A stretch of 64,000 bases of DNA from Asterella californica (lineage: Eukaryota > Streptophyta > Marchantiopsida > Marchantiales > Aytoniaceae), in contig JAYKYS010000012.1 of assembly GCA_036924285.1 (NCBI GenBank), positions 12,896,001 to 12,960,000 of the forward strand. Direction: 5' to 3'. How positions within the stretch are numbered: the stretch's first letter is position 1; every line of letters begins with the position of its first letter. Below, piece after piece: positions 10,761-22,751 of the stretch. Made by a program: the position numbers and the translations under genes. The notes below the pieces were generated by a model. It worked only from the letters and a program-made list of their open reading frames with translations, searched no databases and was not told the origin of the DNA.

Positions 10761-11856
10761 CAAGAAATCATGATACACGCGTTGATACATAATATTCCTT
10801 TCCTTTGTATATATCCATCCAAAGCGAACCGCCGGAGGAAGAGGAAAAAGACAAGCGGGGAAAGCACGGTGGCGTTGGAAGAAGCAAAAGTTTTCTTCCT
10901 TGCATGCTTGATGAACTCTGGGAACTTTTGCTCCTTTAATATAATTAATATAAATAATCAAAATATTTTTAAAAAATATATATTAGTCCATACTTGGAAA
11001 CACACAGAGAATAAGAGATAACCCATAAGGCTTGACCAAAGTGTCGTGCTTCAGACCGGCCAAGATCTGAAATCTATACTCGTTAATACATCAATATACA
11101 TTGAGTTTGATTTAATATTTATCTCTTCATACCGGAAAAAGTTAGGTATTAAATTAAACTCCTGCAGGGAAGATGGAGGAGGTGAATATGCAAAGAAGTG
11201 TACAATATTGAATCAGATACCATGTTAGCCATGTGTAGTACACATTTAGGATAAGCTCACTGCCCGAGGGCGTGGCTTGCGCTTCCCGTAAGCACACGCC
11301 GTGATTCACGTCACTTGCCCGTGATATCACGCTGCATGAAGAGAATTTCGCCATTGCTTTATCAGTTCGCCTCAGCGCGAACTGAAAGATGAGCTGTAAG
11401 TAAAGGCAGACTGAGTCGAAAAGAACACCAACTGCACAGTGTGGGTTGTCTTCGGGGTACCCGAATATATACCGGGTCCCCCCATTTTATTATGATCCTG
11501 GCCCGTTGGAATTCAAGACTCTTTTCAGAGTAGTTTCGTTCTGTTTAGCGTAATATATCCATATTATATAGCCATTTAAAAGTTCAACTCATATTGGAGA
11601 TTAGCTGGCATTCAGTTGGACGGAATTTCCGGTGGATGGATCGGCAAATTCAGACTGTATTCGGACAGCAATACCAGAGGGATACGCTGGACTTGAGACT
11701 CCAGGATAGCTCTGGCACTAGGGGTTTAGGGTTTCATACTCCGTTAAGTCGAACTTGGATAACCACATCTAGTTGATCTAGGAAGTTTTACCTACCACCT
11801 ACTGCAACAAGTTGTCCACTGTCAACTTGCGATTGTTACAGTAATTGGATCTTCTT
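10761..11856. other. no gene seen; possible old LTR fragment
   Basis: Compositionally mixed sequence without a convincing coding frame. On the minus strand near 11,209-11,223 a degenerate primer-site-like motif (TGGTATCTGATTC) abuts TAACA, so part of this stretch may be an old minus-strand LTR. This is weak evidence. Confidence 0.3.
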
Positions 11857-11953
11857 GGATCTTGTTACAGCCCGAATGCGACTGCATGGACAATATCGCT
11901 GGTAGACGAACCCCAACAACCGCACGAGGAGAACTAAGGCCCGCTATCCTAAG

Positions 11954-12190
11954 CACACAACGTACAAAACGAAGAGGAGACAAGTGGAAATTCCTCAAGC
12001 TGAGGATTGAGCACAAAGATCAGATGAGCCAGAGCGGGAGAATCAAAACAACTATCACGGGAGCCAAATTGAAGGCCACACAACGTACAAAACGAAGAGG
12101 AGACAAGTGGAAATACGTCAAGCTGAGGACTGAGCACAAAGATCAGATGAGCCAGAGCGGGAGAATCAAGACAACTATCACGGGAGCCTG
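11954..12190. repeat. 123-bp tandem duplication in the retroposed insert
   Basis: Two copies start at 11,954 and 12,077 (cacacaacgtacaaaacg) and are about 95% identical. The single frame that spans both gives a basic repeat peptide, probably fortuitous. Confidence 0.85.
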
Positions 12191-12260
12191 AGAGATCTGA
12201 ATAGCCACAAGCTTCCTTGAAACACGAGAAGCGGAAGATGACAAGTCGTAAAGTTTAAGT

Positions 12261-12294
12261 GCTCCACTGTACTAGACTAAGAGTACAGTGGAGC
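12261..12294. repeat. 12-bp inverted repeat
   Basis: gctccactgtac and its exact reverse complement are separated by 10 bases. It could form a small stem-loop. No further context. Confidence 0.6.
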
Positions 12295-12528
12295 TTATCA
12301 GTAACTTAACAGTACGACAGGGAGAGGTTCACAGTAGGAAGCATAAAGGGTAAATGCTGAGTTCGGGATGACACACGACATCTGAACTGTAACCACACGG
12401 CCAGTTGGCCTGATCACGGGGGTAGTCAGGTGAACTATCTGGACTGCACCGGGTAATAAATTCGCCCCGGCGCCGTCCGGTTCAACTTAATTAAAAAAAT
12501 AGAAGAAACAAAGTAATTGGATCTTCTT

Positions 12529-14147
12529 CAGTTGCTCTCCTGTAATTTATAACCGTGGAGCACTCTTTCTGCTTACGTTTTGGGATGCCGGAGGGTGCTG
12601 AGAAACGAAGCGAAATGATAGTGGGCACTTGACCTGAATGTTACAAGAGCAATGTTTGCGGGCTTTCGGATAGAATTTTCTTGGGCATACGAGTAAATAT
12701 CTGACAAAAGTAACTAATTTCGTTCCATGTACTTGTCTATATAAAACCAAAAGGTAATATGTCGAAGTCTGGTATTTTCTGCTAGCCAAATACAAATGCG
12801 ATAATTATAAATAAAACCTGAAATCTCAGGTTTTCGCCGGTCGATCCTACAGAGAACGTCTGGCATGTGCCAGTTCCCTCCTGAGAGCTGACCTGTTAGG
12901 CTCGCCAGAATGTACCCTTCAACACGTGTCAACTCTAGTCTCTAATATCGCACTTAATTTGTGTCGATCATATGTACTTAAATTAATTTGTCTGAAATGA
13001 TTTTCCAAGCAGATTCTACGTATATTTTCACGCACATGCAAAGAACAGATGCATGAAGGTTCACAAATGCTGGCCAGTTCATTTCTCTGCGGGATTTAGT
13101 TTCTGTCTTCTTCTTGCCTGTCGATTGGGCACTGAGATCACTGTGCCACGGGAGAATATGAAGCGTGGAGATGTCTTGATAGTAACAGGAGACTTTGTGG
13201 TACTCTAGTTCAGCATCTAGATCCCTCCCACGTGCTTCTACTATTGTGACTCACATCCATCCGCAAAAAGCTACAACAGGTCCCAAAAGTAGACATGAGC
13301 AGAGCCCTCGACCGACAAAACGAATCTCATCCCATCGTACAGTACAGACTACCTTTTGGAGAGGAGAGGAGGCGTCACGATAGTTAGTTCTCTCGGTACC
13401 GCGGTCGTCAACTCCTCGAGCTCCGATCCCTCTCCTGCGGCCTACTCCCCCGGCTGCAAACTGATGTCAGGAATAAACAATGCACTCAAAATCTCGCTGA
13501 AATGGAGCGGAATTAGGCCCCATGCGCACATATATAGCAGTTTTTGAATGCAATGAAGTTTTTCTCCATTGCCGAACCTCATTTAAGGTTTGACGTATTT
13601 ATAGAGTTTTCTTCCAAGTAACTTGAAAATATGATGTAGGCGTACATGTGAATTGAATTTCTGTCTAAAAGTGTATTTTTGGAGACTTGTGAGCACACAG
13701 TCATCATTTATGGCCCTTAAAGCCCAGTCATCATCTTTTTAACATTCCTGTGCTGAATCATGTGCTGGATTCACCAAATGTGCTGGAACCACCAAAATAT
13801 AAACACTTTCAAACTTTTGTTCCCAAACTACTTGGAGAGGGTACCACTAGAAACCAGTAATGTGGGTGGACTTTTGAGCTCCGGCTTTACTGAAAATAAC
13901 GAAACTGCTATGTGCGCCTGCCTCTTTATTACCGAACCTAGAAAAATAATATATTTCCACTACAAAAAGGTATGTGGGCTTGGGTTTTAGGTATCATATT
14001 GTGCAATCATGGGGTATATGAAGAAAGAGACCACAAGTCTGCAGTAGTTTCAGCTCTAGGTCTTTTGACTTTCTGGGCCTGTTTACTGCTTGACTTATGT
14101 ACTCTTTTGTTTTTTATCATTGCCAGTAGCGCTTGCTTTTCTCTCTT
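12529..14147. other. no gene seen
   Basis: About 1.6 kb with only short frames of no recognisable family. I see no element ends, strong repeats or splice-supported exons. Confidence 0.4.
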
Positions 14148-14991
14148 GACAGAGAAAGATTCTGAATGCAGATGAAGGAAAACGCGACATAAATTAAACT
14201 AGCTTGGAGTAGCAAGTTTCCGGACAGTCTTATCTGATCATAACTTTCTGAAGTAGCAGTTGCCGGACAGTCTGTGGAAAAAAATTCCACAAAAAGATAT
14301 TCACTAAGAAAGAAGAACGTCCCCCATGGCCACGCCTCCCAAGCTAAGTTGACAACATTATCCTGAGCAGCACTTCGAGTGCTGCTCAGGATAATAATGT
14401 TGTAACAATGGGTTTCTCAAAACACCTTTTCTGATAAACTTTTTCTCGCTTTCCGGACAGTCTTATCTGATCATAACTTTCTGAAGTAGCAAGTTCCTGG
14501 ACAGTCTTATCTGATCATGACTTTCTGGGCCGAGATATATAATATATATATACCAGAGAAAGATTCTGAATGCAGATGAAGGAAAACGTGACATAAATTA
14601 AACTAGCTTGGAGTAGCAAGTTTCCGGACAGTCTTATCTGATCATAACTTTCTGAAGTAGCAGTTGCTGGACAGTCTTATCTGATCATGAATTTCTGGGC
14701 CGAGATATATATATATATATATATATACTCGACGCCAATCAACTGCAGAATCATTTTACCAGGAAAAGAGGAAGGAAAGATTTCAAAGATTGTCTAGATC
14801 TCATTGAACTGAATCCGAAAAAAATTCGACAAAAAGATATTCACTAAGAAAGAAGAATGTCCCCCATGGCCACGCCTCCGAAGCTAAGTTGACAAGATTA
14901 TCCTGAGCAGCACTTCGAGTGCTGCTCAGGATAATAATGTTGTAACAATGGGTTTCTCAAAACACCTTTTTTGATAAACTTTTTCTCGCTG
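14148..14991. repeat. duplicated block with conserved hairpin
   Basis: A block is present twice in direct orientation. The part at 14,278-14,453 recurs at 14,817-14,991, and 14,151-14,265 recurs at 14,553-14,668. Short ccggacagtcttatctgatcat units are interspersed. Each copy of the first part holds an 18-bp perfect stem (attatcctgagcagcact) with loop tcg, at about 14,359-14,397 and 14,899-14,937. TA dinucleotide runs lie at about 14,531-14,552 and 14,705-14,727. Confidence 0.8.
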
Positions 14992-15927
14992 CCTGTACAT
15001 TTTTTCCATATTTAAGAATATAACTCTTATCTTACATAGTGCTTGAATTGCCAACTGATCGCCAATATCCTTCCAGTACAGAGCTACCCATGTGCGGAAG
15101 ATTTATTGATTTTCTTTTCGATATGGTTTTGAACTGAAGCTCAATCAGATCAGTTGTGACGGGTAGTGCAGAATATTTCACATGCATATTTGAACCATCC
15201 AAAAGCAACAGAAGAAATTCAGGACGCACGAACATTAGATACTAGTCCAGCGAGCAATATATGGATGCTGACAGAGTCCTTTCTATCGGTAAAGGTTTGC
15301 CGTAAACCACCGACAAGTCTCGGAGAAACACGTCTTGTCAGCGAAGCGCACTATGGGTATATTTCCCACTGCACCTCTCTAGCTTAGAGTGAGAGGACAA
15401 CTTCATCCAGACAGAAGGTAAATCACCTAGGATGTTATGAAGACTGTTGAGGCTATCAACTCCCCCCGACTGATCCTGTCATAGACTGTAAGCATTTAAC
15501 ACTAGGAGGTTTTATACAAAACACTAGATACAATCACCATATCGATATAGATAAAAGAAAATCTTCCCTGTGATATATAAGTTCCCTAGTTAAAAAAGTG
15601 TTAAGTACATTTTTCCTGCATATAAACACACATGGTATTTATCATTCTATACATCTCCTGTGAAAAAGTAGGGAATTACTAGAAACTGAGAGCATATATG
15701 TGTATATAAACCAGGGGATTAAATATCTAGGCATGAAGACAAGCCTCGAAACCATTTTCACCACAGGTACGTTCCACTGAATTATGACTAACAGCCTGTA
15801 AGCGTCGGTGTCCTTCAAAAACGCTTGACGAATTCGGGAGGACAGCCGAGGGAAGGTCCATCACGAGGTTATTATCAGTCGATCAGATTCTCCGCAAGCC
15901 TCGCATGGAGATGATGCAGCCGGGTTC
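14992..15927. other. no gene seen
   Basis: Non-coding or unrecognised sequence between the hairpin block and the NO VEIN-like pseudogene. It may contain eroded upstream exons of that pseudogene, but no frame supports this. Confidence 0.35.
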
Positions 15928-17606
15928 ATGACGAAGCTGTCAGTTGTCAAGGAGTCCGGACATATCATCGAGGCACGTGATTATTTCCTATGGCAGCAGA
16001 GGTTCAACGTGACTGCCTCCGTCGAACAGAGGAGAGAGGTGACGACGTGGACCATCACCTTGGCCTTTCCGCAACAGGATCGGATTGCGGGCGGTTCTCA
16101 TGGCAACTTTTATGCTTTCTTGCCATCCCAGCTTAACTCTGGCTTGCCGTTTTTAATCAACGCCGATTTTTTGCTGGTAAGCTCACAGGAAACGCTCTTG
16201 GAATCAGGGAATACTCAGCTGCGTTCCTACAGCTTTCTGCGAAGCAATGAGATTCCTACAGGAGAAATCTGATTCAGCTCGCGCAAGCTCGACTAGAAAC
16301 TCGGCGCCACTCGTTTAATTACAAGTTCTTCCCAGTGAAAGATTGTCTTTTCCACTTCAAGAGTGTAAGGAATAAGATTCTGAGCGACTTCGAAGGGCAG
16401 GACTGCATTCTCGTGGCTGTGAACGTCGGCTCCAGAATCGAAGATCTTTGCAAGCCATCTGTGAGCCGACGTGTTGACGAACGTTTCAGGAGGATACTCG
16501 AGGTCGCGTTTAATGAGCAAAGCTTCTCCAGCTATCGGCAGCTCAAATTGGTTTCTTGTAGATCGATCTGTACAGGAAAAGTATTCGGAGGTGCTTGACC
16601 AATTGAGAGTACCTTAGATGAAAAGCTCAAAATACCTACAAATTTTGGACGACTCGAATTGGTTGCTTACACTTACTGACGATCTGTACCTTCAGGTTCT
16701 GACATTTGTGTCTGCTCTGCCTTCCGTACGAGCACCAACGGAGAGGATTCGGGCACAGTCATACTTATCTCCATATATGAGATCATGAAGTCGAAGATGA
16801 CAATGAACATTTCACCTCCACAGCAAGGGAGCCACCTGAGCAATTGGATGGACAGGTTTGACCCTTGGATCCCCTATCGTTTCATGCCGCAGCAGACGGT
16901 TGTCTCCATGGAAAGAGCTGGGACTCACCATGCCGGTGTGAACTGGTTGAGAAGTAGTGCATCAGTTCGCGAAGTCGACGTCGTAACTTTTGCCTCGGAG
17001 CTCGTTAGAATATGCACCTCAGACCAAAACTCCAAGAAGCCTGTAATTGCAGCCGACTTCCTCCTCCTCGTTTGGAGGTTTGTGTACACATCCATTCAGG
17101 AAGGAAAGCTGAGGGAGTTTCATCCAGAAACATGGAATCGTGACTTTGCTGTGGTCGATGAGAGCGGTCACGTCCGGTGGGTCAAGGTGAAGAGGAATTC
17201 GCAATCGACAGAGCCCCTGGTACCGGTGTTATTACCCTGTAGCTGCAGCAAGTGGCCATTGTTACTGACACACAAGAAATGGTCCGAGCACCCTGAGCTC
17301 ATCATCAGACTGTCTGATGATTACTTGAATCTTTACGATAATTCCCAATGTGGGGCCTACGAGAGAGAGTCATGCCGAGTCTTCCTCCAAGACACTTTCG
17401 GCGCTACCGATCTGCCGGATCTTCCATTACCCAACATTTCATTTCCGGAGCTGACAAGTCTAAGCTTGGAACAGAGCCGACTATTGCTTCAATGGTTGAA
17501 CAGATTACGGGAATGCATTCCAATCTCTTGCAGATTCTGGAACAGCTTGGAAACTACGGCATGGCTGCACACTAAACAACATGGGCTTCAATGTCCAAAG
17601 ATGTGA
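15928..17606 (+). pseudogene. NO VEIN/sacsin-like HSP90-type ATPase family fragment, left copy
   Basis: Three frames in succession match the middle of plant proteins annotated as histidine kinase-, DNA gyrase B- and HSP90-like ATPase family (NO VEIN-like, sacsin-related). Visible signatures are TITLAFPQQDRI, FYAFLPSQLNSGLPFLINADFLL, WNQGILSCVPTAFCEA (in a shifted frame), CKPSVSRRVDERFRRIL, and late FLQDTFGATDLPDLPLPN with LLLQWLNRL. The nucleotide-binding N-terminus is absent. There are frameshifts near 16,200, 16,310 and 16,530, a stop (TGG to TAG) at about 16,616, and a ~57-bp deletion near 16,745 relative to the right copy. This is a dead host-gene fragment caught at the outer end of the palindrome; its 3' end lies within 40 bases of the SAM gene's stop codon. 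Confidence 0.75.
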
Positions 17607-17641
17607 CCAGAGATCTAGTATCAGATTACAGAGAATGATGT

Positions 17642-20600
17642 TTACAAAAGCTTTTTGAGAAGTTTAATGTTCTGTCTTTCTATCTGTAATCTTTGATCTA
17701 TCATTCTTACTTTTCTGATGAAAGTAAGATATTTCTCATCTAACGCCCATCTCACAATCATTTCAAGTTTTTTTTCTAGATTATGCTTGGCATGACCCAC
17801 GAAGATCTTTTTACTCGTATTGCGTTTGTTCTGACGAGCAATAAAACTGTTTACATTCATGGCGAGTTGATCAATTGTTTTCACATCCACAAGAACCAAC
17901 GCTGCAATTTTCAATGCATCTGAAGAAAGTTTGTCCACGATGTTCTGCAAGAACAAAACAAGAAGTGAGATTGTGCTTAGATAACTGAATGATGTTTACA
18001 CACAACTGGTCATGCTTATTCATCATCACTATCATGACTAACGACATACCTCGAGAAGCTCAAGCTCAAATACAGTGTCACACTGTAAGTTAATGCGATT
18101 GGTAATCTGTAGATTTTCCCAAAATACAATAAGTACTGGAACTTTAAAAAGAATTCATAATAAATAAGCAGAGTATTAACTAGTACCCTTTGCTTTGCTT
18201 GTAACAGCTTGTGTCCAAACAGACAAGACAACAAGTCAGATGAACAACAGTACAAGACCATGAACTTGCTAGAATCTTGTCAACTAATTAAAATACAGTA
18301 GTAATAGAATAACTATGATACAATCGTAAACAAACTTACCTCTGTCAATGGTTTACTTCTTTTTGGTCGACTCATGATGTCCAACTCATTATCTGCGCTC
18401 CTCAGTGAAACTTCAGAAGTTGGATCGATTGGTAAGTTAACTTCCAAATTTACAGTGGGAGACGTATTCTCACTGCAATGTTTCCTCTCTTGATCATATG
18501 TATCAGGAGCAAAGTTTTCACTTCCAATCTTTTTCCTTCTATGAAGGAAGACGTTAACCTCCCCATGGTCAAAAATCTCTTTATTGTCACTGGTAGGAAG
18601 TTCCATATGAAGCTTTCTACTCCCTTCTGCGTGTAAGGTTTTCTCTGTACAGTCTGTTCTAAACGATGATTTCTGAACACCCTCATTACTGCACATGTTT
18701 GCTTCAGTTGGAGATTCTAAAATCTCAGACTGTTTAGTAATCCATGTTGTAGAATGGAACAGTTCAAAATCATTTGACTCCGTCACTAGTCGCACATAGG
18801 ACCGTGCTATTTCGACCACAACATTCTGCACAGTACAGTAGCACCGTATGAGGATTTCAAAACATTACATGGATATGATATCAACCATCCATTAAGTTAC
18901 AGAGCAAAAATATCACGGACGAAAATAAACACACGTACCAGTTGTAGATCATGTACTTGAGAAGGATTATTTCTCGTTGTAACACAGTGGGGTAGAAAAT
19001 ATGCAGCTATAGGAGATTTGGAATAGCCCCGTTCCAAATGGATCACTCGAATAAGAAAAGTAACGTATGGAAATTCTTGTCCCAAACCTTCAGGAACTCC
19101 CATTCCAATAAGTTTGACTTTGTCATTTTTCTGTCCGGGCAAATCAGACTCACGACCGATCAATTGCTCTGAGGTAGGTCTATCTTTAAGACCAAAAAAG
19201 GAAATCTTTCCTCCTTTAAATACCTCAGCCATCAGCTCTGGTTGTTTATTCATCAATCGTGCCAAAGGATCACACTGTTTCTGCACTTTCACTTCCTTGT
19301 GTATCTTATCTGATAATGATACAAAAATTCAAATAAGTAGACAACGAACACTGAAACTGATGGGTACTTATAAATAACGGTCTACTTGGAATCTACCATA
19401 CCAATAATAAAACTGAAACTTCATCATTATCACATATCACTCTTATGTGCTGTTTGAGGCAACCTGCATGCACTTTTACAAGAAGGATATAATCAATATT
19501 ATCAGAAGAAAAATAGAATCAATACCTGATGATAAGGAAACTTGTTTGCGTTTCAAACTTTTCTTGAACTCCTGTCCGTGAGTAATAATGTGCACATATA
19601 CTGTATGATGCTTCCATCTCATAGTATATGTATCTGTCTCATTACCAAACACCAACGGTGGCAACTCCTGTAACTTACTCTGTATAAAATCGTTCAGAAG
19701 AGCTTTCATATCAGGTTGAATTTTAAAATCTAAATGCAGAATGTCATGTAACAAACTCTCCTTCTCATAATCTTTGAACCATGAGCGGATTACAGCATGA
19801 CCTCTGTTGAGATCTCGCAATGCGTTTGGGAACTGAGCTTTCAACAATCGTTTTCCAGCTGCACGATGCTTGAAAATATCATCGTAAGAAGGCCACTGCG
19901 TACTGTGAAAAACCTGTCCCAATCAAACCATAAGTAAATGGAAGTAAATGACAATAAGAAGGCCACTGCGTACTGTGAAAAACCTGTCTCAATCAAACCA
20001 TAAGTAAACGAAAGTAAATGACAGTAAGAAGGTCACTGCGTACTGTGAAAAACCTGTCCCGATCAAACCATAAGTAAACGAAAGTAGATGACAGTAAGAA
20101 GGTCACTGCGTACTGTGAAAAACCTGTCCCGATCAAACGATAAGTAAACGGAAGTAAATGACAGTAAACTCATTATCCAAAAGTAAAACAATTGATAAAA
20201 ATAAGAATGAGTTACTTACATCTCTCGTACTTGACATATGGACTGATGATGTGAGCTCTTCAAAATCATGCTTTGAATGCAGAGAATTACAATCGTTTGG
20301 TGAAGATTTCCTATCTCGTATCATAGGAACAGACGACGTTAGCTGCTCTAAATCATATTTCGGATATAGAGAAGTAAGCTCGTCCGGTGAACCTTTCCTA
20401 TCTACTCTAACATTTGGTTCCGTCTTGGCAGTGCACGACTCCTTTCCGAAAAGACAAGTTTTGACTCGTACTTCTCCTCTCGCAGGAACAGGGACTCCTC
20501 TCACAGGAACATGGACTTGTAGTTGCGTCGTATCTAGATCAGACGTTTGAAAGTAGTTGTGCAGTTTTAGCACATGGCCAAGCTTTGTTATGCCAAAATG

Positions 20601-20876
20601 CATCAACTCATCTTTCTAGTTGGCTAGGAGCCGTAAGCTCTCACCGTCAATTGCTTGACTTTGAACCAACTCAGAATACTCTGATGTGCTAAGAAACTTA
20701 CTCAACCACTTCACTGTTGTTTCAGTATCTGCAACATTTGGACCTCGTGTCTCTAACATAGACGATGTGGTAGTGAACAGTGAAGTATCAAGTTCTATGG
20801 AATGAAGCTGATCCATCGGAATTAAAGTGACCCAAGAACTAGCAAAGTCAACACTCCTCCATATCGCATTAGACAA
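17642..20876 (-). pseudogene. SAM-domain multi-exon gene, left copy (stop inside SAM domain)
   Basis: Mirror image of the right-arm gene at 57,127-60,296, with the same exon order and splice sites. Exons lie at roughly 20,220-20,876 (SAM domain), 19,5xx-19,9xx, 18,99x-19,31x, 18,34x-18,825 and 17,642-17,945. The SAM domain reads WLSKFL, EYSELV, IDGESLRLL, then a TAG at 20,616-20,618 where the right copy has TCG (Ser), and continues FGITKLGHVLKLHNYF. The stop removes everything after the first two-thirds of the domain unless translation restarts downstream. The remaining exons are open. The last exon ends in a basic, helix-prone tail (LQIERQNIKLLKKLL). Read as a recently inactivated duplicate. 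Confidence 0.7.
19884..20165. repeat. 70-bp tandem array, four copies, spanning an intron-exon junction
   Basis: ggccactgcgtactgtg or its variant recurs at 19,891, 19,961, 20,031 and 20,101, exactly 70 bp apart. Each unit contains, on the gene strand, the 3' end of the intron (gggacag) and the first bases of the next exon. The right arm has one unit fewer. Confidence 0.9.
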
Positions 20877-22750
20877 AGAAACATGACTCTTATGTAGATG
20901 ATCAATGCAACAAAGAGTAAGACAACTCTGCAGGTCGGTTCAGTCAGTGCAAGGACAGCAGCAACGTCCAACTGCATAAAACCTCACTGCAAAAACAGAC
21001 TTAGACATTGACCTCACGACTCATGAACCTAAGTTGCCTAACTCGCATCTTGCCTGACAAAAGCCAGTAATACTGTCAGAACAGATAGTGGAAAGTACTG
21101 ACTGCGGATGCTATATAATAACTACCATTTCCACGTGCCAAATGGAAAGTTAGACAAAATCTAAGCACTATTGAGTGCTAAAGTTTAGCGGTAAATTTGA
21201 ACATGGAACAGAGTTCAGGCATTGCCGTAGGATTTGAATCCAACGCTCTGATGAAGAGACTAGGACATCCATCTTTCTCCGCAAAATGTAGTTAGAGTAG
21301 TTGAATGTATCACAGAAGAAAATAGCGGCAATGGTTATAATAAAGTGTCATCAAACAGGACTATAAGTTGTGACGCCTCATCCATCATAGATTTGATATA
21401 GTGTACGGGAGTAGCATTAGACAGACTATCCACATAACTAAACCACATAACTGAAGTCTCCTTGAAGATACACCCACCTCTTGAAGATACACCCACAGTC
21501 GGAGTTCAAGTACACGCACAGTCCGATTTCAGATGATGGAAGCTAATCTCTTACTGTCCTGATCGTCGATGCCCAGCAACTCTACCTCTATTTGGCATTG
21601 GGCTTCAGCTCCAGCAGCATCCTGACATGAAGCGAATCTTGGACAGTAATGACGAGAAGTACAACAAGTGGAACTCTATGCGAAATATTACTCTAGAACC
21701 CAAACCCTCTTGAGTCACGACACCTCAGCTTGAAGTTCACAGTCTTGGACAATAATGACGAGAAGTATAACAAGCGTAGCTCCGTGCGAGCCCTCATAAC
21801 TTCACGAGTCACGAGTCACGAGTCATGACACCTCAGCTTGAAGTTCACTCTAGAAGTCAGTTGTTCTCTAGTGTTCTGATCTAATGCATAAATATGAGTA
21901 TATATCATATATACTTGAGAAATACAGCTGTTCTACGGATACACAATGCCAGAAGCTCTTGAACCAAACTGCATAAGAGGACCCAGAGAAATAACAACTT
22001 GGGGTTAAGAGGGTAAGTGCAAACCTATTCATTATACAGTATTTTTTTGGAAGTGATTAAATTAACGAGCACAAGGTGTCGGACACATCTATAAGTGATG
22101 AGCAGGTGTGCAATGAAATATCCAATTATCTCAACAGAGTATGCAGATAGAACACACATCCCGCTGCATGCACCTCAACCTGCTATCTTGATAATATATG
22201 TAGCCATGCACCTCGACTTAGTCTCTGACTTCATCTACACTCAATAGAGAGGGTTAGGCCTATAAGGGAAAGAGGAGAAACGATCAAACAAACTTGAGAA
22301 CTTTTGTAAATCACAGGTTTGGGCATAATAAGGTATATAACTGTATATAGGAATGGCAGATCAGACCACGCCTAGACACTAAAAACAATCCTCAAACGTA
22401 ATACGTATTGAGTAGTAAAGGTGGGTGTGGGTAGCTTATCTTCAGGTCTAAGATCTGTAACCAAACGGTCTACGTCCAAGAAAAGTTTCATAAAAGAAAC
22501 AATGCTTGAGATGGTACTCCCAAGTAGCGAAGCCTAGAAGCCTGATGTTCTCTAATGCAGAAATGTGAAATATAAGGTCACATATAACACATCTATAAGT
22601 GATGACAGGTGTACACTGAAATATCCAAATACCTCACCCGAGTATGCAGCTAGAACACAAATCTCATTGTATGCACCTAAACCTGCTGTATGGCTTCATC
22701 AGCACGCAATAGCGAGAGGTTAGGTTATAGATGCACAAGAAAAATGGTCA
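20877..22750. other. upstream region of SAM gene, repeats only
   Basis: Matches 55,250-57,126 in reverse. It contains a ~106-bp direct duplication (cttggacagtaatgacgagaag at 21,638 and a near copy at 21,744) and a second loose duplication (22,040-22,270 versus 22,560-22,720). No coding frame is supported. The promoter of the minus-strand SAM gene should lie near 20,900-21,200. Confidence 0.5.
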
Positions 22751-22751
22751 G

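Larger units (their letters stand above)
11857..12512 (+). mobile_element. probable retroposed insert with A-rich tail and 16-bp target duplication
   Basis: The segment is flanked by a perfect 16-bp direct repeat (gtaattggatcttctt at 11841-11856 and 12513-12528). Its right end is A-rich (attaaaaaaatagaagaaac) immediately before the second copy. A long target duplication plus a 3' A-rich tail is the signature of LINE-driven retroposition. The body shows no recognised protein, so it may be a SINE-like or processed-transcript copy. It contains a 123-bp tandem duplication. Confidence 0.6.

Noticed and set aside
11205..11230. Minus-strand primer-binding-site-like motif next to TAACA
   Set aside because: Several mismatches to the tRNA-Met site and no second LTR or pol sequence nearby; noted only as a possible remnant.
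14278..14453. Helitron 3' end
   Set aside because: The hairpin is not followed by CTRR within the usual ~10 bases and no Rep/helicase sequence is present.
19884..20165. CRISPR-like array
   Set aside because: The 70-bp units are contiguous tandem copies without unique spacers, inside a eukaryotic intron-exon junction.
20158..20550. Plus-strand 130-residue frame and its mirror at 57,453-57,845
   Set aside because: Antisense shadow of SAM gene exon 1, whose splice sites and domain are on the other strand.
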